From NCBI GenBank assembly GCA_020028535.1, contig JAIBHM010000101.1, forward strand, positions 1 to 6,814: 6,814 nucleotides of DNA. The letters run 5' to 3'. The first letter of the stretch is position 1; every line of letters starts with the position of its first letter. Positions 1 to 4,661 of the stretch are shown one piece after another. The translations under genes were made by a program, and so were the position numbers. Source of the DNA: Armatimonadota bacterium. Lineage in GTDB: Bacteria; Sysuimicrobiota; Sysuimicrobiia; Sysuimicrobiales; Kaftiobacteriaceae. The notes beneath the pieces are model-generated. The model saw only the letters and a program-made list of their open reading frames with translations. It searched no databases and was not told where the DNA came from.

Positions 1-19
1 CACCCAAGTTGATAGCATC

Positions 20-94
20 TGGTGGAGCTGGAGGGAATTGAACCCTCGACCTCCCGCACGCCAAGCGGGCGCTCTCCCTCTGAGCTACAGCCCC
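20..94 (-). tRNA. tRNA-Ala (anticodon GGC), CCA encoded
   Basis: The minus strand gives a 75-nt cloverleaf. The acceptor strands GGGGCTG and CAGCTCC pair with a G3:U70 wobble, the classic alanine identity element. They are followed by discriminator A and an encoded CCA. The D arm contains GCTC and GAGC. The anticodon stem CCCGC/GCGGG closes the 7-nt loop TTGGCGT, giving anticodon GGC (plus-strand 60-62), which reads GCC alanine codons. The T arm carries the usual GGTTCAATTCC-like loop. No strong promoter lies directly upstream; the nearest good one is at 268-297, so the tRNA may be processed from a longer transcript that starts with the structured leader described separately. Confidence 0.97.
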
Positions 95-113
95 AGATTC
101 GCTATCCGCTCAA

Positions 114-130
114 CTCACGTCTCGTGTGAG
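114..130 (-). other. Small hairpin between leader and tRNA-Ala
   Basis: CTCAC (126-130) and GTGAG (114-118) form a 5-bp stem around a 7-nt loop, 19 bp before the tRNA 5' end. There is no U tract, so it is not an intrinsic terminator. It could be a processing signal, or chance. Confidence 0.35.
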
Positions 131-262
131 GACGGCGCCGTTCAGTCGGCGCTGCTCCCGGACGAGTTCGGTTGACCCCTGGCACCGGTCGTTGCACCCG
201 TTCCACCGGCTCGCTTCGGCCTGAGCGCCAACCTACTACTTCCGATCATCGCATGACTGGTT
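131..262 (-). promoter_or_regulatory. T-box-like leader RNA: Stem I with Leu (CUC) specifier, no antiterminator seen
   Basis: Read on the minus strand, the RNA folds like T-box Stem I. Basal pairs: CGGA 241-244 with TCCG 159-162. Next comes AGTA at 237-240. Middle stem: 227-233 GGTTGGC with 170-176, seven pairs including one G-U. Then GGC 219-221 pairs with GCC 181-183. A distal bulge AGCGAG lies at 210-215. Distal stem: CCGGT 205-209 with ACCGG 185-189, closed by a loop holding GGTGCAA (192-198), which resembles the conserved GGUGNRA loop. Counting as in B. subtilis glyQS, four bases after the middle stem the specifier is CTC (164-166), a leucine codon. A hairpin GCGCCG/CGGCGC follows (135-152). 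The 14-nt T-box antiterminator with its UGGN bulge is absent before the tRNA. It could be a relic or a divergent element; it was identified by eye only. Confidence 0.55.
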
Positions 263-267
263 GGTTG

Positions 268-297
268 ATTATAGCCATCAGCAGCTACCACCGTCAA
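268..297 (-). promoter_or_regulatory. Sigma-70-type promoter upstream of the T-box-like leader and tRNA-Ala
   Basis: On the minus strand TTGACG (292-297) and TATAAT (268-273) are separated by 18 bp. This is a 5/6 and 6/6 match to the -35 and -10 consensus and the best promoter in the window. It overlaps the last codons of the degraded gene ending at 278. Initiation would be near 260-262, just 5' of the structured leader. Confidence 0.7.
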
Positions 298-1014
298 TCT
301 TCCAATCTGCTGTAAAACCGTACCGATGGAAGCAGTCGCCGATAAGTTTCCCCAGTGCTTCTTCTCCTCTGTGCCCAAGTCCGGTAGGCTTGTCCAAAGG
401 CAAATTCCATCCCGCCAGACCGAGCTCACGCCAGCCTTCGCGCTCTCGGAGCTTGGTAGTCCCGCAGTACCACTCTACCCTATTAAGTTTTCCGTGATCC
501 CATTCTTTCACATCCCACAGGAGATTTTTCACCTCTCGTGAGACGGTCTTCCCATTGCAGAGGATCAGCTGAATGAGAAAACTTTGAAGCTGCCAGCGGA
601 AAAACCTGCGGCCCACTCTGAGGAGTTCCTGTTTATCGGTTTCGGGAAACGTCCGGTCACTCCATTGGGGATCGGTTGCTTCCTGCACAATGTCCAAATG
701 CACAACGCCACCCTGAGCGTAGCTCGCGCCTAATTCCTTTGTGACTCGGTCCAGCCCCCTGAAGTATGTGAGCAGACATGCCCAAGGCCAAAATACTCAC
801 GCATGGAGGCGATCGCTCGGTCGCACTGCTGAGTGGTCAGCTCATGCCGATTAGGCGCGGAGAGAGAACTGAGATTCTGAAGAAACCTCTGATCCGGACC
901 AGGATTCAGCGCTGCGGTGGCCACACGCGCGCTCTGAATATCGCCAAAAAAGAGCACTGGCACAGACCCGCGCAATGAACTTGGGCTTGGAGGGCGCCGA
1001 AGTCTCGTGTACAT
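278..1014 (-). pseudogene. Frameshifted remnant of a conserved uncharacterised protein gene
   Basis: Two minus-strand frames carry consecutive parts of one protein. The first runs from ATG at 1012-1014 to TAG at 730-732. It contains VPVLFFGDIQSARVATAALNPG and ends its recognisable part with CDRAIASMREYF near 790-830; past that the reading looks random. The second frame is open from 796 to TGA at 278-280. It resumes at about 750-762 with YFRGLDRVTKELG and continues through HLDIVQEATDPQW, FFRWQLQSF, LCNGKTVSREV and GLAGWNLPLDKPTGLG. The shift must lie between 730 and 796. From memory, intact homologues are single proteins of this order, usually with more residues between LNP and GPDQRF, so an internal deletion is also likely. 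I cannot name a function; a DNA-glycosylase-like fold is only a guess. It follows the toxin gene with a 51-bp gap on the same strand. The ATG was chosen because similarity begins soon after; a GTG at 1045-1047 is an alternative. Confidence 0.65.
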
Positions 1015-1065
1015 GTGACATCTTGCCCGCTCGGACAAACCGTCCACTGGAATCCGTGGGCCTCA

Positions 1066-1326
1066 TCAATAATGGTAACGTGCTTGGAGAAAGTCGATTC
1101 GATCCTTGCTGACCTTGTAGACGATACGATGCTCCTGCGTCAAGCGTCTTGACCAGGTGCCTGGAGACAGATGCTTCAGATGTTCTGGCTTGCCAATCCC
1201 GGCATGTGGATCCCGGACGATGGCTTCAATCAAATCGAAGACCCGAAGGGCGACTTTCCGATCGGTCGCAACCCAATGCCGAAGATCATCGATGAACTCT
1301 GGCTGGAAGACCGTGTCACGGGCCGT
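1066..1326 (-). CDS. yoeB: YoeB-family mRNA interferase toxin, ACG in place of a start codon
   Basis: YoeB toxins are RelE-fold endoribonucleases that cleave mRNA on the ribosome and are held inactive by YefM. The frame reads through FQPEF, LRHWVATDRK, GIGKPEHLKH, WSRRLTQEHRIVY and FLQARYHY. It retains the residues matching E. coli YoeB Glu46 (E48 here, in KPE), Arg65 (R67, in EHR) and His83 (H85, in YHY). It ends in a double TGA. Counted from the ACG at 1324-1326 the product is 86 residues, close to the usual 84-85. No ATG, GTG, TTG or CTG exists in frame between the antitoxin stop and the conserved core. A GAGGG at 1334-1338 sits 7 bp before the ACG, which is therefore the likely original start, one transition from ATG. 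The frame is also open back to the antitoxin's TAG. The toxin may be weakly translated from ACG, made by TAG readthrough, or silent; the intact core favours recent or partial loss of expression. Confidence 0.75.
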   Translation of the reverse strand, partial: TARDTVFQPEFIDDLRHWVATDRKVALRVFDLIEAIVRDPHAGIGKPEHLKHLSPGTWSRRLTQEHRIVYKVSKDRIDFLQARYHY

Positions 1327-1344
1327 CGGATGGCCCTCGCTTCG

Positions 1345-1629
1345 CTACGATCGGTCGAGCCCCAGTTCGCGACGCAGCGCTTTGATTGTCTTTGGCCCTT
1401 CCGTCCGTGCCACCGCTCGCCCGAGTGCCCGAAGCAAGCGCTCAGCGTTCTTCGGGGAACGCAGGAGATGAGCCGTCTCCTGGATACCCGCCAGCTCGTC
1501 CGCTGCAATCAGGGCGACGCGCTGTCCGCCCCGGCGAGTGATAATCACCGTGTCCCGATCCTCGGCCGCACGGTCGAGCAGCTTGGCGAGATTGGCACGA
1601 GCCTGTGTGTACGTCGTCTGCACTTGCAT
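1345..1629 (-). CDS. yefM: YefM/Phd-family antitoxin
   Basis: This 94-residue protein is the antitoxin and autorepressor of the toxin pair. The N-terminal Phd/YefM DNA-binding fold is recognisable from YTQARANLAKLLDRA (residues about 7-21), followed by TVIITRRGG and VALIAADELAGIQETAHLL. The basic C-terminal stretch ending KALRRELGLDRS is where YefM proteins become disordered and wrap the toxin. ATG at 1627-1629 is preceded by GGAGG with a 7-bp spacer, a strong ribosome binding site that contrasts with the weak toxin start. The toxin follows directly: the antitoxin TAG (1345-1347) and the toxin's inferred ACG start are 18 bp apart and in the same frame. Expression is probably repressed by YefM/YoeB binding at the TGTACA motifs over the promoter. 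Confidence 0.9.
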   Translation of the reverse strand: MQVQTTYTQARANLAKLLDRAAEDRDTVIITRRGGQRVALIAADELAGIQETAHLLRSPKNAERLLRALGRAVARTEGPKTIKALRRELGLDRS

Positions 1630-1641
1630 TTGTCACCCTCC

Positions 1642-1685
1642 ACATGTACAGACAGACTGCCCTGTACAACAGTACAGTACATGTC
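1642..1685 (-). promoter_or_regulatory. Palindromic operator cluster for YefM autoregulation
   Basis: Two TGTACA hexamers occur at 1645-1650 and 1663-1668. The second lies in a perfect inverted repeat, CTGTAC-AACA-GTACAG (1662-1677). ACATGT palindromes flank the cluster at 1642-1647 and 1679-1684. E. coli YefM is known to bind palindromes with a TGTACA core, so these sites, which overlap the -10 box and the start region, fit conditional autorepression. The exact operator limits are inferred. Confidence 0.6.
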
Positions 1686-1702
1686 TAACCACAAGCTGTC
1701 AA
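1674..1702 (-). promoter_or_regulatory. Promoter of the yefM-yoeB operon
   Basis: On the minus strand a perfect -35 TTGACA (1697-1702) is followed after 17 bp by TACTGT (1674-1679), which keeps the most conserved T, A and final T of the -10 box. Transcription would start near 1667, inside the palindromic operator region and about 40 bp ahead of the antitoxin ATG. Confidence 0.6.
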
Positions 1703-1795
1703 GGGGTTGTTCTGCTTTCGGACATGCCGTACACTTTCCCCGTCCGAGCTGAAATGGCTCTCATAATACTCCAGGCGCGTGAGGGTATTCCGATT

Positions 1796-1874
1796 ATCGA
1801 ACACTACTCGGTCTGGACCGAGTTGCCCTAGCCCATCCGGGCTATCGAACACAACTGGGTCCGGACCCAGTTGC
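1796..1874. repeat. Two 31-bp imperfect direct repeats, each an inverted repeat, 48-bp period
   Basis: Copies at 1796-1826 and 1844-1874 share ATCGAACAC, ACT, GGTC, GGACC and AGTTGC and differ at 4 of 31 positions. The first forms ACTCGGTC-TG-GACCGAGT (1806-1823). The second forms the perfect 20-bp palindrome AACTGGGTCC-GGACCCAGTT (1853-1872). Two of the four differences swap a C-G pair for a G-C pair within the stem. A third hairpin, TAGCCC-ATCC-GGGCTA (1829-1844), fills the space between them. None has a T tract. The element lies downstream of rsfS and upstream of the toxin-antitoxin promoter; its function is unknown. Confidence 0.8.
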
Positions 1875-1888
1875 AGCGCGGATGCACG

Positions 1889-1908
1889 AATGACTCGACT
1901 AGGTCATT
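1889..1908 (-). other. Hairpin just downstream of rsfS
   Basis: AATGAC (1889-1894) and GTCATT (1903-1908) form a perfect 6-bp stem with an 8-nt loop, 11 bp after the rsfS stop. It lacks a U tract. Together with the hairpins at 1806-1872 it makes a structured 3' end for the operon transcript, perhaps a 3' exonuclease barrier or part of a non-canonical end. Confidence 0.4.
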
Positions 1909-1919
1909 GACGGCGTCTG

Positions 1920-2261
1920 TTACCGTTCAACGATCGGCGCGTCGGCCCAGAGCCGCTCGAGATTGTACAATCGCCTTGCCTCAGGTCCAAAGATATGCAC
2001 GACCACCGGTCCAAAGTCGAGCAAGATCCAGCGCGCGCGGGCATGCCCCTCTCGGCCCAACAGTCGCGCACCCGCCTCCTCCAGCGCTTCAGCCACGCCG
2101 TCGCTGACGGCGCGGATCTGCACCATCGTCTCGGCCGAGCCGATCACAAAGTAGTCGGTCACGAGAGTATGCCGGCGCAGGTCAAAGACGACGACGTTGT
2201 CCGCCTTCTTTGCATCCATCGCCTCGGCGGCGGCGAGGGCGAGCTGGCGGGCGGACTTCAC
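1920..2261 (-). CDS. rsfS: Ribosomal silencing factor RsfS
   Basis: RsfS (DUF143/Iojap family) binds ribosomal protein L14 on the 50S subunit and blocks joining to the 30S, damping translation in starvation. The 113-residue product has the family hallmarks DYFVIGSAE (37-45), the mid-protein SDGV, then GREGHARARWILLDFGPVVVHIF (about 69-91) and YNLERLWADAP near the C-terminus. E. coli RsfS is 105 residues, so the gene is full length. The start is GTG at 2259-2261, which overlaps the nadD stop in a GTGA arrangement and implies translational coupling. nadD-rsfS adjacency is widespread in bacteria. It is the last housekeeping gene of the operon in this window. Confidence 0.96.
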   Translation of the reverse strand: MKSARQLALAAAEAMDAKKADNVVVFDLRRHTLVTDYFVIGSAETMVQIRAVSDGVAEALEEAGARLLGREGHARARWILLDFGPVVVHIFGPEARRLYNLERLWADAPIVER

Positions 2262-2887
2262 TCCAGCGATCTCACCGACCTCCGGTACAACCCCTGTTCG
2301 GCGATATGCTCCGCCACCTCGTCCGGAAGCAGGTAACGGATCGGCCGGCCTTCGGCCACCCGCCGGCGGATATCCGTCGAGGAAATGGCGAGCGCAGGGA
2401 TCTCCATCACGTGGAGGTTATCGAGCGGCCGTCCAGTGACGTTGTACTTCCGGAGATCATGGACCTCGAGCGGAAAACCCGGCCGGCTGGCGGCGATGAA
2501 CTGGCACAAGGTGAGGAGTTCCGCCGACCGTTCCCACTCACCGCGCACGATCTGCAGAATCGCATCGGCTCCGGTGATGTAGAAGAGGTCTTGCGCGCGA
2601 TACTCCTTGCGCAGAGCCTCGAGGGTGTCGATCGTGAACGAGGGGCCGGGGCGGTCGATCTCGATCCGCGACACGGAGAAGCGCTCGTTGGTCTGCACAG
2701 CGCGCTGCGTCATCGTGTAGCGGTGCTCCGGGTCGGTCACCTGGTCCAGTGCCTTGTGCGGCGGGTACCGGTTCGGCACAAAGAAGACGTGCTCGAGCGT
2801 GAATTGGACCCGGGCCTCCTCCGCGGTCACAAGATGCCCGTAGTGCACCGGGTCAAACGTTCCGCCCATCACGCCCACGCGAGCCAC
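2258..2887 (-). CDS. nadD: Nicotinate-nucleotide adenylyltransferase
   Basis: NadD transfers AMP from ATP to nicotinate mononucleotide, giving deamido-NAD in the NAD synthesis pathway. The 209-residue protein starts with the nucleotidyltransferase signature GGTFDPVHYGHL (8-19), whose histidines bind the ATP phosphates. Further family features are VPNRYPPHK (37-45), GPSFTIDTLE (81-90), YITGADAI (103-110) and the C-terminal ISSTDIRRRV (168-177), the second ATP-binding motif. Length is normal. The start is GTG at 2885-2887, chosen because it places the signature at the usual distance and follows GAGGGG at about 2892-2897. It lies 12 bp after the obgE stop, and its own stop overlaps the rsfS start. 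Confidence 0.96.
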   Translation of the reverse strand: MARVGVMGGTFDPVHYGHLVTAEEARVQFTLEHVFFVPNRYPPHKALDQVTDPEHRYTMTQRAVQTNERFSVSRIEIDRPGPSFTIDTLEALRKEYRAQDLFYITGADAILQIVRGEWERSAELLTLCQFIAASRPGFPLEVHDLRKYNVTGRPLDNLHVMEIPALAISSTDIRRRVAEGRPIRYLLPDEVAEHIAEQGLYRRSVRSLE

Positions 2888-2899
2888 AGGTCCCCTCGT

Positions 2900-3922
2900 C
2901 TACCTCGGCACCGGCTCGCCCGGCTGGCGCACCTGAGCGAGCAGGTCCGCCGCCGCGTACATAAGCGCTTCGACGCCCTCCCCCGTTGCTCCCGATATCG
3001 CGAAGGCCTGATATCCCCTCTTCCCGACAGCCGCCGCCACGGCCGCGGCACGCTCCCGCGCCTGCGGCTGATCGATCTTGTTTAGTGCCACGAGCATCGG
3101 CCGCTGCTCCAGGGCCGGGTCGTAGAGCCGCAGCTCGTCGTTCACCGTCTGAAAGTCGGCAAGGGGATCGCGCTCCGGCGCGGCAAGGTCCACCACGTGG
3201 ATCAGGACGTTGGTACGCGAGATGTGCCGGAGGAATGTGTGGCCCAGACCGGCGCCCTGGTGTGCGCCTTCGATCAAGCCCGGAATATCGGCCAGGACGA
3301 AGCTCCGACCGTCGGGCAGGCCGACCACGCCGAGGTACGGCTCCGTCGTGGTGAACGGGTAGTCGGCGATCTTCGGCCGTGCCGCGGAGACGCGGCTCAA
3401 CAGCGTCGACTTGCCGGAGTTGGGAAGACCCACCAGGCCCACATCGGCGATGAGCTTGAGTTCGAGCTCGATGTTTCGCTCCTGTCCCGGCTCTCCGGGC
3501 TCGGCCTGACGCGGCGCGCGCCTGGTCGGGGTAGCAAACCGTGCGTTGCCGCGTCCACTTCGTCCACCCCGGGCCGCGACCACGCGCTGGCCGTGTTGCA
3601 CCAAGTCGGCGAGCACATCGCGTGTGGCTGCGTCGCGCACGAGGGTGCCGACCGGGACCGGGACGACGAGCGATCCACCGCGCTTCCCATGGCGCTTGGC
3701 GCCCTGGCCGTGTGTGCCCCGCTGCGCCCGGAAATGCCGGCGGTGCTGGAAGTCCAACAGCGTGGAGAGGCCTTCGTCGGCGATCAAAATCACATCACCG
3801 CCGTGCCCCCCGTCTCCGCCGTCGGGGCCGCCTTTCGGGATGAACTTCTCCCGGCGGAAGCTCACGACGCCGTTGCCCCCGTCGCCCCCCTTCACATAGA
3901 TGACCGCACGATCGATGAACAT
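2900..3922 (-). CDS. obgE: Obg/CgtA ribosome-assembly GTPase
   Basis: Obg is a GTPase that binds the 50S subunit, assists its late maturation and responds to ppGpp. The 340-residue protein begins with the glycine-rich Obg fold (about 1-158), including KGGDGGNGVVSFRREKF and KGGPDGGDGGHGGDV. The G domain follows: P-loop GLPNSGKST (165-173), switch I TTTEP (191-195), G3 DIPGL (212-216), G4 NKID (281-284) and a G5-like SGATGEG (310-316). It ends about 25 residues later, so the variable C-terminal OCT domain of some homologues is absent, as in many bacteria. ATG at 3920-3922 gives the standard MFIDRA N-terminus, though no good ribosome binding site precedes it. It lies 61 bp after rpmA, a gap that contains a 6-bp hairpin. 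Confidence 0.98.
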   Translation of the reverse strand: MFIDRAVIYVKGGDGGNGVVSFRREKFIPKGGPDGGDGGHGGDVILIADEGLSTLLDFQHRRHFRAQRGTHGQGAKRHGKRGGSLVVPVPVGTLVRDAATRDVLADLVQHGQRVVAARGGRSGRGNARFATPTRRAPRQAEPGEPGQERNIELELKLIADVGLVGLPNSGKSTLLSRVSAARPKIADYPFTTTEPYLGVVGLPDGRSFVLADIPGLIEGAHQGAGLGHTFLRHISRTNVLIHVVDLAAPERDPLADFQTVNDELRLYDPALEQRPMLVALNKIDQPQARERAAAVAAAVGKRGYQAFAISGATGEGVEALMYAAADLLAQVRQPGEPVPR

Positions 3923-3940
3923 GCTGCAAACACGAAGGCC

Positions 3941-3959
3941 CGACCCCTCAGCCGGGTCG
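3941..3959 (-). other. Intergenic hairpin between rpmA and obgE
   Basis: CGACCC (3941-3946) and GGGTCG (3954-3959) pair perfectly around a 7-nt loop, about 25 bp after the rpmA stop and 18 bp ahead of the obgE start. There is no U tract. It may mark an RNA processing point that separates ribosomal-protein expression from obgE, which would also fit the poor obgE ribosome binding site. Confidence 0.4.
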
Positions 3960-3983
3960 AGCCTCGCACCTCATCGAATTCCG

Positions 3984-4244
3984 CTAGGCCTGCGCAGGGT
4001 AGACACTCACCTGGCGCCGCTCGCGCCCGCGGCGCTCGAACGCCACAGTCCCGTCCACGAGCGCGAACAGGGTGAAGTCGCGACCGATGCCCACGTTGGC
4101 GCCGGGCCGGACTTTCGTCCCGCGCTGGCGGACAATCACGCTGCCCGCGGACACGATCTCGCCCCCGGACGCCTTCACGCCGAGCCGCTTGCTCTTGCTG
4201 TCCCGCCCGTTGCGGGACGACCCCATGCCCTTCTTGTGTGCCAT
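3984..4244 (-). CDS. rpmA: 50S ribosomal protein L27
   Basis: L27 sits at the peptidyl-transferase centre of the 50S subunit, where its N-terminal tail reaches toward the tRNA acceptor ends. The 86-residue sequence starts directly with MAHKKGMGSSRNGRDS, the mature form with no cleavable N-terminal extension of the kind known in Firmicutes. It continues with KRLGVKASGGE, AGSVIVRQRGTKVRPGANVGIGRDFTLFA and DGTVAFERRGR, all family hallmarks. ATG at 4242-4244 lies 15 bp after the rplU stop, with AGGTG upstream as a modest ribosome binding site. rplU-rpmA-obgE is one of the most conserved bacterial gene orders. Confidence 0.98.
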   Translation of the reverse strand: MAHKKGMGSSRNGRDSKSKRLGVKASGGEIVSAGSVIVRQRGTKVRPGANVGIGRDFTLFALVDGTVAFERRGRERRQVSVYPAQA

Positions 4245-4259
4245 CTCGCCTGCACCTCG

Positions 4260-4571
4260 TTAGATCAGAATCCTGTCGATGCGGAGGGCGGTGAAGTTCT
4301 GGCGGTGCCCCCGCTTCCGCCGGTAGTGAACCTTCGATTTGTATTTGAACACGATGACTTTTTTGCCGCGGCCGTGGCGGACGACCGTGGCCTGGACGCT
4401 GGCGCCCTTCACTACCGGCGCGCCGACCGTGACGTTCTCACCGTCGGCAACCAGCAGCACCCGGTCCAGCGTGACCGCCGTCCCCGGCTCCGCGTCGAGC
4501 GCTTCGACCTGCAGCGTCGCGCCCTCTTCGACGCGGTATTGTTTCCCTCCACTCTCGATTACGGCGTACAC
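4260..4571 (-). CDS. rplU: 50S ribosomal protein L21
   Basis: L21 binds 23S rRNA in the 50S subunit. The 103-residue product matches the family from end to end: MYAVIESGGKQYRV at the N-terminus, a central TVLDRVLLVADGE-like strand region (read here as VTLDRVLLVADGE), GAPVVKGASVQATVV, and the C-terminal signature KVIVFKYKSKVHYRRKRGHRQ followed by a short tail. The start is GTG at 4569-4571, fixed by the family N-terminus and by GGGAG at 4580-4584 with an 8-bp spacer. That ribosome binding site sits in the loop of a perfect 5-bp hairpin. A promoter candidate lies about 60 bp upstream, at the very end of rng. Confidence 0.97.
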   Translation of the reverse strand: MYAVIESGGKQYRVEEGATLQVEALDAEPGTAVTLDRVLLVADGENVTVGAPVVKGASVQATVVRHGRGKKVIVFKYKSKVHYRRKRGHRQNFTALRIDRILI

Positions 4572-4572
4572 G

Positions 4573-4587
4573 ATAGGTTCTCCCTAT
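4573..4587 (-). promoter_or_regulatory. Hairpin presenting the rplU ribosome binding site
   Basis: On the minus strand ATAGG-GAGAA-CCTAT folds into a 5-bp stem with a 5-nt loop, ending one base before the rplU GTG. The Shine-Dalgarno GGGAG spans the 3' end of the first arm and the loop, so pairing would partly occlude it. A role in tuning or autoregulating L21 is an inference. Confidence 0.45.
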
Positions 4588-4631
4588 GTCGGCCAGGTGC
4601 ACGATCAATTGTGCGAAATACGCAGCACGAA

Positions 4632-4661
4632 ATTCTATCACACTCAGGTGCCACCGAGCAA
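4632..4661 (-). promoter_or_regulatory. Probable extended -10 promoter for rplU-rpmA-obgE
   Basis: TAGAAT (4632-4637, 5/6 match) is preceded by TGA, giving the extended -10 form TGnTATAAT. A weak -35, TTGCTC (4656-4661), lies 18 bp upstream. The elements straddle the rng stop codon at 4644-4646. The predicted start near 4625 leaves a leader of about 55 nt before rplU. Confidence 0.55.

Noticed and set aside
20..94. Possible other tRNA identity, such as Gly or Pro.
   Set aside because: The 7-nt loop places GGC as the anticodon and G3:U70 is present, both specific to alanine.
95..154. Searched for a canonical T-box antiterminator (GGTGGNACCGCG) or intrinsic terminator before the tRNA.
   Set aside because: No such motif and no T tract are present; only two plain hairpins (135-152 and 114-130) are seen.
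142..429. Minus-strand open frame across the leader region, and a 36-codon frame within it.
   Set aside because: It overlaps the other frame of the degraded gene and the structured leader. The translation is low-complexity (Gly, Ser, Thr, Arg) and has no good ribosome binding site.
1796..1874. CRISPR-like repeat pattern.
   Set aside because: There are only two imperfect copies, the intervening 17 bp is itself a hairpin, and no cas genes are visible.
1796..1908. Hairpins downstream of rsfS as classical rho-independent terminators.
   Set aside because: None is followed by a U tract on either strand.
2210..4075. Long plus-strand frames at 2210-3085 and 3197-4075 opposite nadD and obgE.
   Set aside because: They are antisense shadows of well-supported genes, with arginine- and histidine-rich translations typical of GC-driven open frames.
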